Origin: Acidobacteriaceae bacterium | GTDB lineage: Bacteria; Acidobacteriota; Terriglobia; Terriglobales; Acidobacteriaceae | Assembly (NCBI GenBank): GCA_030042915.1 | Contig: JASHYS010000244.1 | Coordinates: forward strand, 1 to 11,537 | DNA: 11,537 nucleotides | Direction of reading: 5' to 3' | Shown here: positions 1 through 5,533 of the stretch, in pieces | How the letters are laid out: each line of letters opens with the position of its first letter | Position numbering within the stretch: the stretch's first letter is position 1 | Made by a program: the position numbers and the translations under genes | The notes under the pieces: generated by a model | What the model was told of the DNA's origin: nothing | Database searches by the model: none | The model's input: only the letters and a program-made list of their open reading frames with translations

Positions 1-61
1 GCACCACGCCGCGGTCCACCTGAGCGTTCACTTTCACCCACGCCTGGCGATGCCTGGTCAT
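1..61 (-). CDS. Small uncharacterised protein, paralogue of the 741-1097 gene (5' end only)
   Basis: Only the first 20 codons are inside the window. The ATG is at 61-59 on the minus strand and the gene runs off the left edge. The visible peptide starts MTRHRQAWVKVNAQVDRGVV. Residues 6-20 (from QAWVKV to DRGVV) are identical to the same stretch of the complete gene at 741-1097, so this is a second copy of that family. Most third codon positions differ while the protein is unchanged, which points to selection on the protein. The 17 bases at 66-82, just upstream of the start, also match the leader of the second copy exactly. No clear Shine-Dalgarno is seen. Function is unknown. Confidence that it is coding rests on the paralogue. 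Confidence 0.75.
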   Translation of the reverse strand, partial: MTRHRQAWVKVNAQVDRGVV

Positions 62-65
62 CCTC

Positions 66-82
66 GGTTAGAAGCGCAAAAC
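66..82 (-). repeat. 17-bp leader repeat, copy A
   Basis: On the minus strand this reads GTTTTGCGCTTCTAACC. It ends 4 bases before the ATG of the partial gene at 61. The same 17 bases occur at 1103-1119, 5 bases upstream of the paralogue's ATG at 1097. The match is exact although synonymous sites inside the two coding regions have diverged. It may therefore be a shared promoter or leader element, but its role is inferred. Confidence 0.6.
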
Positions 83-319
83 TGCTTTCCCGCTGCCCTT
101 CTTTGCGTCCAGGAGATTCGGTTCGTCGCCTTCAGCCGTTGAAGCGGTGCGATTCCCACCCCAGCGACAACTCCAGGCTCGGGTCCACGCATCACAACCT
201 AACAGGAGTCTGGACGGTGGTCATACCACTTGGCGCGACGGCCACGGCTCAGATCGTGAACGCATGCTCGAGGCTGAAGTGATTTTCCAGCATTATGAAT
301 TCCTGGCTCGAGTCGTTTC
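83..319. other. Intergenic region upstream of the response regulator
   Basis: About 240 bases lie between two divergent genes. The only clear structure is a short dyad at 217-229 (GTGGT, CAT, ACCAC), which could be a small operator or chance. A weak -10-like CATTAT lies at 291-296, about 24 bases before the ATG at 320. No RNA gene or convincing coding frame is seen. An open frame from 147 overlaps the regulator start and has no family features. Confidence 0.4.
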
Positions 320-706
320 ATGGCGGCCTTCACCCAATATCGAGTGCTGATCGTCGATGACGACGAAAGAGTCTCGAAAACCGTCGCCCTCCTGTTCACA
401 ACGCAGGGGTGGGAGTCGCGGGTTGCGTATTTAGCAGAAGAGGCGCTGGAGATAACCGCCCAGTGGAAGCCTGACCTGGCAATTCTTGACATCATTTTGC
501 CGGGAATGAACGGCATCGAGCTTGCCGGGCGTCTGAAGGCCAGTCTGCCCGGATGCAGGCTCCTGCTGTTTTCCGGCCAGCCCAGCTCCGCCGATCTGGT
601 GAAAGAAGCTGAAGCACAGGGGCAGACGTTTCGGGTTCTCGCCAAACCGATTCCGCCGATTGAGCTGCTCGATATGGCGGCCAAATTGGTCAGAAACGGT
701 GTCTGA
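320..706 (+). CDS. Stand-alone response regulator receiver domain protein
   Basis: This 128-residue protein is essentially a single CheY-like receiver domain with no output domain. The conserved features are all visible: the acidic pocket D13-D14, the phospho-acceptor D57 in LAILDIILPGMNG, the switch S85 after a run of Leu (LLLFSG), and the K109-P110 motif. It should accept a phosphoryl group from a histidine kinase and act by protein-protein contact rather than by binding DNA. No kinase gene is in the window. The ATG at 320 is the first start after an in-frame stop at 296-298, and no good Shine-Dalgarno precedes it. It is convergent with the hypothetical gene at 741-1097, with only 34 bases between the stop codons. 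The family is certain; the pathway is unknown. Confidence 0.93.
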   Translation: MAAFTQYRVLIVDDDERVSKTVALLFTTQGWESRVAYLAEEALEITAQWKPDLAILDIILPGMNGIELAGRLKASLPGCRLLLFSGQPSSADLVKEAEAQGQTFRVLAKPIPPIELLDMAAKLVRNGV

Positions 707-740
707 GGGCGAAGCTCAAAGATCGCAAAGGAAAGCGGTG

Positions 741-1097
741 CTATTGGCCGGCGCGGCTCGAAGCCAGCTCCAGAATGGCCTGACTGGCCGCGGAAATGAT
801 GGATTTGTGCACCATCATTTCCGCCATCACCACGCCATTGCTTAACTTCATAGCAAAGTGCACCTGGTTGCCGAAGGTGTCCATCAGCTTGGGGCCCAGC
901 CAGCCAAAAACAATCTCCGCGAGTTTGTTCCAGTTCTCTGAGCCCGCATCGAAGCATACCCAGGCCTCTTCGCCGTCGGTTTCGCAGCTTTCCATGGTGC
1001 GCAATCCCGGGATGGAGTTCAGAGCCTCAATCAAAGGCACCACACCGCGATCCACTTGCGCATTCACTTTTACCCAAGCCTGCGGATGCACAGCCAT
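741..1097 (-). CDS. Conserved hypothetical protein, paralogue of the gene cut by the left edge
   Basis: This 118-residue protein begins MAVHPQAWVKVNAQVDRGVV when the ATG at 1097 is used. An adjacent ATG at 1100 is possible, but 1097 aligns with the paralogue's start at 61. I do not recognise a characterised family. The centre, with IEALNSIPGLRTMESCE followed by EEAWVCFD, looks like a small alpha/beta fold with one conserved-looking Cys. A weak resemblance to the PLI..IN....T-SC motif of TYW3-type tRNA methyltransferases is noted but not sufficient to name it. There is no signal peptide or membrane helix, so it is probably cytoplasmic. It lies 39 bases downstream of the GAF gene on the same strand, so it may be read through from that operon, or use its own conserved 17-bp leader at 1103-1119. 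Confidence 0.8.
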   Translation of the reverse strand: MAVHPQAWVKVNAQVDRGVVPLIEALNSIPGLRTMESCETDGEEAWVCFDAGSENWNKLAEIVFGWLGPKLMDTFGNQVHFAMKLSNGVVMAEMMVHKSIISAASQAILELASSRAGQ

Positions 1098-1102
1098 CAT
1101 CG

Positions 1103-1119
1103 GGTTAGAAGCGCAAAAC
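1103..1119 (-). repeat. 17-bp leader repeat, copy B
   Basis: This is an exact copy of the 17 bases at 66-82, placed 5 bases upstream of the ATG at 1097 (4 bases in copy A). It overlaps one arm of a hairpin in this copy, but copy A cannot form that hairpin. The shared element is therefore the sequence itself, not the structure. Confidence 0.6.
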
Positions 1120-1130
1120 GTGGTTTTTGC
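1113..1130. terminator. Possible hairpin after the GAF gene
   Basis: The arms are GCAAAAC (1113-1119) and GTTTTTGC (1123-1130) around a 3-base loop, with one bulged T. It lies in the 39-base gap after the stop codon of the GAF gene. No U-run follows on the minus strand, so termination is only a weak suggestion. It could equally be a leader structure of the next gene. Confidence 0.3.
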
Positions 1131-1136
1131 CGCCCC

Positions 1137-1694
1137 TCAACGCTCCCGGTAGCCGGAAGAGCAGCCGTTCATCGCTCCTGGTCCGCGGCGTATTCCTTCT
1201 GCCTGGCAAAAAAACCGCCCCACCACCGCCGCGCATTCCTCCAGAAAGCGGCGATCTTCCCCGCCAAATGCGTTAGGCGTGTGGCTGTCGATGTCAATCT
1301 CTCCCACAATCTTTCCGTCCGCCCGAATCGGCGCCACAATTTCAGATTTTGTCTCGAGCGAGCAGGCAAGATATCTGGGATCGGCGGAGACGTCATCGAC
1401 AATCACCGTGGCGCCCTGGGTTACCGCTGCGCCGCAGATGCCCTGTGTCACCGGAATGCGCACATGTTGGGTGGGTGCGCCGCGAAATGGCCCCAGAACC
1501 AGCACGTCAGGCTCGGCGGGATCGAGCATGTAAAATCCCACCCAGTTGTAATGGGGCAGCCGCTCCGAAACAACCTTGACGCAGAACTCCTCCAACGAGG
1601 AAACGTCATTCGCCGTCGCCGCGAAGCGCCGCATCTCCGCCAGAATGCCGTCGAAGGCGGCCGCTGCCACTGCCTTTTCCCCTCTCATGTTCAT
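1137..1694 (-). CDS. GAF-domain protein, free methionine-(R)-sulfoxide reductase (fRMsr) family
   Basis: This protein of about 185 residues is a single GAF domain of the fRMsr type, a family that reduces free L-methionine-(R)-sulfoxide in the cytoplasm. Signature stretches are YNWVGFY (about 50-56), VLVLGPFRG (about 65-73), GICGAA (about 86-91), ACSLETKSEIV (about 110-120) and IDIDS (about 133-137). In the E. coli enzyme three cysteines matter. The equivalents of Cys94 (GICG) and Cys118 (LACS) are present, but the position of Cys84 is a His (QHVRIP instead of ACVRIP). The ATG at 1694 shares its A with the TGA of msrB (TGATG), which suggests translational coupling; a TTG at 1697 is a less likely start. 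Its place directly after msrB supports a role in methionine-sulfoxide repair. Activity with the altered Cys set is uncertain. Confidence 0.85.
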   Translation of the reverse strand: MNMRGEKAVAAAAFDGILAEMRRFAATANDVSSLEEFCVKVVSERLPHYNWVGFYMLDPAEPDVLVLGPFRGAPTQHVRIPVTQGICGAAVTQGATVIVDDVSADPRYLACSLETKSEIVAPIRADGKIVGEIDIDSHTPNAFGGEDRRFLEECAAVVGRFFCQAEGIRRGPGAMNGCSSGYRER

Positions 1695-2284
1695 CAAGCG
1701 AATTTGACGAAACGCAGGGCCAGGGAATTCATGCAGTAACGCAGTCCAGTGGGTTTCGGACCGTCATCGAAGACATGGCCGAGGTGCGCATCACACAGCC
1801 GGCACGAGACCGCAGTCCGATCCATGCCAAGAGAAAAGTCCGCGCTCTCGCGCACATTTTCCTTCGCAATCGGCTGCCAGAAGCTGGGCCAGCCTGTGCC
1901 CGACTCGAACTTGGTGTCGGAGTTGAAAAGAGCCGTGCCGCAACAGATGCAGCGATAAAGGCCTTTGTCGTGATTATTCCAATACGCGCCCGAAAAGGGC
2001 CGCTCCGTTGCGGCATGGCGCGTCACTTCGAACGACGCGGGCGATAACTGCTGCTTCCACTCGGCCTCGGTTTTCACCACCAGCGGCACCGTAACCGTAT
2101 CCTGGCGCTGGCCCGTGTCAGAAAACTCGACGATCTTGACTTCCTTGGCCGAGTTATCTTTTGCTTCGACCGCTTCCATTCCGCTTCGAAGTTTGAGCGT
2201 AATTGCAGCCACCGCTGCGCTGCCCGAGATCACCAGAGTTCGACGAGACATTCGGCTCGCTTCGCGGTCCGATTTCCCAACCAT
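1694..2284 (-). CDS. msrB: Peptide methionine-(R)-sulfoxide reductase MsrB, with exported-looking N-terminus
   Basis: This is a 196-residue MsrB that reduces the R epimer of methionine sulfoxide in proteins, using thioredoxin-type reductant. The MsrB domain covers about 75-196. It has zinc-site pairs C112/C115 (YRCICCG) and C161/C164 (CRLCDAHLGHVF), the SGTGWPSFW loop, and the catalytic Cys184 in RYCMNS. The loop has Thr where many MsrBs carry the resolving Cys (SGCGWPSF), so recycling may use another thiol such as C114. Residues 11-35 (SRMSRRTLVISGSAAVAAIT) look like a twin-arginine signal, which suggests export or membrane anchoring. The start at 2284 is fixed by GGGAGGG four bases upstream. 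It follows the DipZ-like thioredoxin gene by 21 bases, a plausible electron donor in the same compartment. The family call is certain; the location is inferred. Confidence 0.95.
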   Translation of the reverse strand: MVGKSDREASRMSRRTLVISGSAAVAAITLKLRSGMEAVEAKDNSAKEVKIVEFSDTGQRQDTVTVPLVVKTEAEWKQQLSPASFEVTRHAATERPFSGAYWNNHDKGLYRCICCGTALFNSDTKFESGTGWPSFWQPIAKENVRESADFSLGMDRTAVSCRLCDAHLGHVFDDGPKPTGLRYCMNSLALRFVKFA

Positions 2285-2288
2285 GATT

Positions 2289-2295
2289 CCCTCCC
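2289..2295 (-). promoter_or_regulatory. Ribosome binding site of msrB
   Basis: GGGAGGG on the minus strand lies 4 bases before the ATG at 2284. It decides this start over the internal ATG at codon 12, which would begin at the twin-arginine motif but has no Shine-Dalgarno. Confidence 0.7.
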
Positions 2296-2305
2296 GACCT
2301 TGCGC

Positions 2306-3385
2306 TCATCCGAACGTGAACGAGAACGCCTGCACGCCCGGATCTTCAAACTCGATGGTGAAGGTGCGGTCGCTGATGGGGCCCTTCTGCCGCACCAGCT
2401 GATACAACCGATAATCGGTCACCACGCCGTCGCCTTCGGCGTCCGTGTCCACGCCGTGATTTTCGCCGGGCGCCTGGCCGTCAATGGTCACCTTGAAGCG
2501 GATCGGCTTGCCGTCAGCCGCGGGGCCGAGCACAAGGTGCAGGTCACGGGCATGAAAGCGAAACACAATCTTTCCGCCCGCCGCTTCCAACTCCGCAAAC
2601 TGCGCGTGATCGATCCAATCGCCGTCAAATCCCCACTCATTGAGCCGGGGCTTGGCCGGCGCCGTATAGTGTGACTCCCGGTTCGCCTTGATCCCGCCCC
2701 GCGATGCAAAATTCTGGGCGCGCGCGGAGCCGATATAGGTCTCCGGTGAGCGCGCATCGTTCATGTCTGCAGGCGCCTCAACGCCCTGTACGCGAATGGT
2801 CGTAGCTGTCTCCGGCATCTCGGTCGCCTTCGCGTCTTTCAACAACTTCTCGATCCAACGCTCCGACTGCGCGTAGTCGCCCTCGCCGAAGGCCTCATAC
2901 TGCACCTTACCTTTCGCGTCGATGAAATAATCTGCCGGCCAAACCTCGTTTTGAAACGCCTTCCAGATGGCTTGGTTGCTATCGAGCGCCACCGGAAAAG
3001 TGACACCAAATTTCTTGACTGCTCTTTCGACGTTCGGCAGCTGCTTCTCGAAGTCAAATTCAGGCGTGTGCACGCCGATCACCACCAGCCCGCTGTTTTT
3101 GTATTTTTCACTCCACGCCTCAATATAGGGCAGGCTGCGCAGGCAGTTGATACACGAATAGGTCCAGAAGTCGACAAGCACCACCTTGCCTTTGAGGTCT
3201 TTGGCGGTCAGCGGCGGAGAGTTGATCCATCCCGTCGCCCCCGACAGGCCGGGCAGCGGCGAAAAGCCTACGATGCTGTGCGTGTCCTGGGCTCCAGTTT
3301 GCCCGGCCATCGCGCACCAGCACGCCAGGGCGACCAGCGCCAACACGCGTACAGTCCTCATCCCTCGCCTGAATCCGATTCTCAT
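2306..3385 (-). CDS. Secreted DipZ-type thioredoxin-like protein
   Basis: This 359-residue protein has a signal peptide (about 9-33, MRTVRVLALVALACWCAMAG...GAQ). A TlpA/DipZ-like thioredoxin domain (about 40-185) carries the redox pair C78/C81 in FWTYSCINC, and a C-terminal beta-sandwich domain spans about 210-359. The second domain reads like the Thioredoxin_10 module of mycobacterial DipZ: ETYIGSARAQNFAS, the RFHARDLHLVLGP stretch, TIDGQAPGENHG, YRLYQLVRQ, and a terminal FTFG. It should act outside the cytoplasmic membrane as a thiol-disulfide reductant or exchanger. The DipZ membrane (CcdA/DsbD-like) part is absent here and not elsewhere in the window, so it needs an electron source encoded elsewhere. 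It lies 32 bases after the isomerase gene and 21 before msrB. GGGAGG stands about 11 bases before the ATG at 3385; an ATG at codon 9 is an alternative. Confidence 0.92.
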   Translation of the reverse strand: MRIGFRRGMRTVRVLALVALACWCAMAGQTGAQDTHSIVGFSPLPGLSGATGWINSPPLTAKDLKGKVVLVDFWTYSCINCLRSLPYIEAWSEKYKNSGLVVIGVHTPEFDFEKQLPNVERAVKKFGVTFPVALDSNQAIWKAFQNEVWPADYFIDAKGKVQYEAFGEGDYAQSERWIEKLLKDAKATEMPETATTIRVQGVEAPADMNDARSPETYIGSARAQNFASRGGIKANRESHYTAPAKPRLNEWGFDGDWIDHAQFAELEAAGGKIVFRFHARDLHLVLGPAADGKPIRFKVTIDGQAPGENHGVDTDAEGDGVVTDYRLYQLVRQKGPISDRTFTIEFEDPGVQAFSFTFG

Positions 3386-3417
3386 CTCGTGTTGAGCCTC
3401 CCGGGGAAGCTGACTCG

Positions 3418-4308
3418 CTAACTTGCCGGCTTGCCTTCCAGATACCCCATTCCATCCAGTACGCCGCGCATAAACGCGAAGCTCTCGATCACGCCGGGCA
3501 TGGGATCGTCGGCGTGAATCTCGTACTCGAGATCGACGAAACCCTGGTACTTGATCTTGATCAGCGCCTCAAACATCTCGCGGAAAGGCAGGATGCCCTC
3601 GCCCACCGGAACCTGGCTTTCTTTGCTCGCAAAGCTGGTGAGGTCTTTGACGTGCATGTCGTAGAGGCGCGGGCCCACGGCGTGAATGGCCTCAACCAGA
3701 TTGGCTCCGGCGCGTGCGGCGTGTCCAATGTCGATGCAGCAGCCGATGCGCGGGTCGAGATCCTTCACGACTTTCAGCACGTCGAAGGGCGACGGATAAA
3801 TCTTGTCCTCCGGTCCATGGTTGTGGATGGCGAGGCGAATGTCGTACTCGCGCACGAATTTCTCGATGCGCGGCAGCGTGGCGGGCGCAGGATCGCCGGC
3901 CACGATCACGTTGACGCCGGCGCGCTTGGCGTACTCAAATTTTGAGCGGATGTCGTCGTCTTCGTCCTTGGGAAAATAAACCGTCCCCACGGCGTGCAGC
4001 TTGATGCCGTTGGCCGCATAGTCGGCCAGCGCCTTGGCCTCGTCGCCCGGATCCATGGGCAGATGATCTTTGGCGTCTTTGCAATTCAGGTCGACGAGGT
4101 TGAGCTGCTTCATGAAGCCGATGAGCTGCGCGCGGGTGAAATTGCGAAATGTGTAGCTGGCCAGGCCGAGCTTGATGGGTGAGGGCTTGCCCGAAGCGGC
4201 GGCAGCTTCAGCCAGGGTCGGCGTAGCCGCGCTGAATGCGGAGGCCGCACCCGCGAAGGCCACTGCGCCCGATTGCATGAAGTTGCGGCGAGATAAGGTA
4301 GTTTTCAT
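3418..4308 (-). CDS. Tat-signal sugar phosphate isomerase/epimerase-like TIM-barrel protein
   Basis: This 296-residue protein belongs to the xylose isomerase-like TIM-barrel superfamily (AP endonuclease 2 / IolE-type). The N-terminus MKTTLSRRNFMQSGAVAFAG is a clear twin-arginine signal, so it is expected to be folded with its metal and exported. Barrel motifs include LGLASYTFRNF (about 47-57), AIHNHGPEDK (160-169), CCIDIGHAARAG (190-201), YDMHVKDL (216-223), VPVGEGILPF (233-242) and VDLEYEIHADDP (258-269). Probable metal ligands are among H164, D193, H219 and E261. The substrate cannot be told from sequence; exported members in soil bacteria often act on sugars or inositols. It is the first gene of the four-gene minus-strand unit. 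No Shine-Dalgarno is seen, but a TATAAT lies 10 bases before the ATG. Confidence 0.9.
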   Translation of the reverse strand: MKTTLSRRNFMQSGAVAFAGAASAFSAATPTLAEAAAASGKPSPIKLGLASYTFRNFTRAQLIGFMKQLNLVDLNCKDAKDHLPMDPGDEAKALADYAANGIKLHAVGTVYFPKDEDDDIRSKFEYAKRAGVNVIVAGDPAPATLPRIEKFVREYDIRLAIHNHGPEDKIYPSPFDVLKVVKDLDPRIGCCIDIGHAARAGANLVEAIHAVGPRLYDMHVKDLTSFASKESQVPVGEGILPFREMFEALIKIKYQGFVDLEYEIHADDPMPGVIESFAFMRGVLDGMGYLEGKPAS

Positions 4309-4318
4309 GGCGGGAACA

Positions 4319-4324
4319 ATTATA
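4319..4324 (-). promoter_or_regulatory. Candidate -10 box (TATAAT) for the isomerase-redox operon
   Basis: A perfect TATAAT on the minus strand ends 10 bases before the ATG at 4308. Transcription would begin about 3-5 bases before the start codon, giving a nearly leaderless mRNA. This agrees with the missing Shine-Dalgarno. No good -35 hexamer is seen 16-18 bases upstream. Confidence 0.5.
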
Positions 4325-4431
4325 GAGCGAGCGGAGTGAGCGCAGTTGGAGGCGTTAGCGGAGTCAGCAAGTCAGTAAGTTGGCAAGACCGGCGACTCAA
4401 CGCGCCGAGGGCTTTCTCACTCCCTGCTTTT

Positions 4432-5208
4432 TTACTGCTTGCCAAATCGATAGACGATGCCGGCGGTAAAGCCGCGGCTGGCCTGCGTAGTCGATCCAAA
4501 GCCGGTAAAGAAGTATTCGGGCGCAAGTTTGAAACCGACACTGGGTGTCAGATTCCACTCGCCGATGACGCTCACGCTGGCGGCATAGGTGGTGCCGTCA
4601 GGATAAAGTCCGAGATCTGCGGGAGGAACGCCGTTGGTGTCGCCCGAGAAGTTACCGTACGCGCCGCCGGCCATCACGCGGCCTGAGATGGCATACTTCG
4701 GCTGCACGTAGAAGCGGTAGATGGGACCGACCATCACGTCGTACATGCTGATCTGGGGCCGGGTGAAGTAGCCGTTGCAGTTGGAGCTGGGTCCGGGGGT
4801 GCCGCAATAGGCGTTTCCAAAATAGCCGCGTGCGTCGAATGTGAAACCCAGGCGCTCAGTGGAAAAGCGAGTAAGCCCGGATTCCCAGGCGTACCAGGTG
4901 AGGCGCTGCAGTTGCGGACCCGGCAAGAAGCGCAGATAGCCCATCTCGGCGTAAGTTTCCCAGCGATGGTCGTAGGCATCGTGGATGGCTGTGGCGCGGC
5001 GCTGTTCGCGGCGCTGGCGGATGCGCTCCTGCACGCTGGTGGCTTGCTGCAACTGCGTGGCCGACTGTTGCGCCTGGCTGGACTGCGACGGCTGACTTTG
5101 CGATGAATCCTGTGCGGGTGTGGATGAAGAATTGGAACTTTGGGCCAGACCGGGGATTGCCGGCAAAGCGAGCGCCAGCAATAGAGTAAAGCGATGAAAA
5201 GAGCGCAT
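4432..5208 (-). CDS. Secreted outer-membrane beta-barrel-like protein
   Basis: This 258-residue protein has a signal peptide (1-22, ending GLAQ) and a Q/S-rich low-complexity linker (about 23-58). A short charged stretch follows (ERIRQRREQRR, 61-71), then a beta-rich domain from about 76 to the end. The domain opens with HDAYDHRWETYAEMGYLRFLPGPQLQRL. It continues with alternating aromatic strands (RLGFTFDARGYFGNAY, MVGPIYRFYVQPKYAISGRV, GFKLAPEYFF) and ends in TAGIVYRFGKQ, close to the aromatic end typical of outer-membrane barrels. Two Cys in the NAYCG and SSNCNGYF loop may form a disulfide. From memory it matches a family common in acidobacterial genomes; its function is not known to me. 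The stop is TAA at 4432-4434. GGAGGA at 5221-5226 lies 12 bases before the ATG. Confidence 0.82.
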   Translation of the reverse strand: MRSFHRFTLLLALALPAIPGLAQSSNSSSTPAQDSSQSQPSQSSQAQQSATQLQQATSVQERIRQRREQRRATAIHDAYDHRWETYAEMGYLRFLPGPQLQRLTWYAWESGLTRFSTERLGFTFDARGYFGNAYCGTPGPSSNCNGYFTRPQISMYDVMVGPIYRFYVQPKYAISGRVMAGGAYGNFSGDTNGVPPADLGLYPDGTTYAASVSVIGEWNLTPSVGFKLAPEYFFTGFGSTTQASRGFTAGIVYRFGKQ

Positions 5209-5400
5209 CGGTATCGGGATTCCTCCACGGGAGTGCGGGAGTCCACCGCTCAGGCGGCACTCCCCCCATCTGGTATTAAACCATCTGAGGGGAGGTCAGG
5301 GCCTGTCAGCGGGCCTGAGTGCCGCGCATGTCCATTTGGCTTGCATTGGTTTTGACGCGGCGCCGCATGATCCGGCACCGCGCGCCATCTGGTCAATCGG

Positions 5401-5444
5401 GGTTGCCCCTTCCTTTCGCGTTCTTTGCGAAAGGGTGGGAAACC
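5401..5444. repeat. Palindromic element, unit 1
   Basis: The left arm GGTTGCCCCTTCCTTTCGC (5401-5419) pairs with the right arm GCGAAAGGGTGGGAAACC (5427-5444) around a 7-base loop. The inner 8 pairs (CCTTTCGC/GCGAAAGG) are perfect and the outer part is imperfect. Size and form are like a REP-type intergenic repeat. It resembles CCCACCCTTTCGC palindromes I associate with acidobacterial genomes, but this was not searched. No T-run follows on either strand, so it is not a typical terminator. Confidence 0.65.
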
Positions 5445-5473
5445 GCGAACCCGTGCCTACTCGTCCGTCACCT

Positions 5474-5516
5474 GTCCCATCCCTCCGGCGCTGTTTGCCT
5501 CCAAGGGTGGGAAACC
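5474..5516. repeat. Palindromic element, unit 2
   Basis: The right arm carries the same 14 bases as unit 1 (AAGGGTGGGAAACC, here at 5503-5516 and at 5431-5444), 72 bases apart. The left partner TCCCATCCCT (about 5475-5485) gives an imperfect 9-10 pair stem with a larger loop. It looks like a second, diverged copy of the same repeat. Confidence 0.5.
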
Positions 5517-5533
5517 ACCATGTGAATCGAAAC

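Larger units (their letters stand above)
5227..5533. other. Intergenic region with two palindromic units
   Basis: This gap lies between two minus-strand genes. It holds a small dyad TGGT-N5-ACCA around 5272-5284 and the two palindromic elements listed separately. The stretch 5286-5400 has no convincing reading frame, tRNA or promoter. The frames open here on both strands are Arg/Pro-rich and lack a Shine-Dalgarno, as expected of non-coding high-GC DNA. Confidence 0.5.

Noticed and set aside
147..350. 67-codon open frame upstream of the receiver gene
   Set aside because: It overlaps the receiver start in another frame, has no ribosome site and has an Arg/His-rich composition. It is unlikely to be coding.
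741..1097. Naming the hypothetical gene as TYW3-type tRNA methyltransferase
   Set aside because: Only a short SC-centred resemblance exists. The SGR continuation and the rest of the domain are not seen.
1056..1739. 227-codon plus-strand frame
   Set aside because: It is antisense to the GAF gene, whose GAF motifs are unmistakable on the minus strand.
2306..3385. Lipoprotein signal in the DipZ-like protein (LAC at residues 20-22)
   Set aside because: The residue at -3 is Ala and the hydrophobic core continues past the Cys. An ordinary cleavable signal ending near residue 33 fits as well or better.
4320..4541. 73-codon minus-strand frame ending in LTPLTPPTALTPLAL
   Set aside because: The Leu-Thr-Pro pattern comes from short ACTGAC/ACTCCGCT-type repeats in the gap before the isomerase gene. 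There is no ribosome site and it overlaps the barrel protein gene.
5401..5516. CRISPR-like repeats
   Set aside because: Only two units share 14 bases, they are palindromic and unequally spaced, and there is no cas gene. A REP-like repeat fits better.
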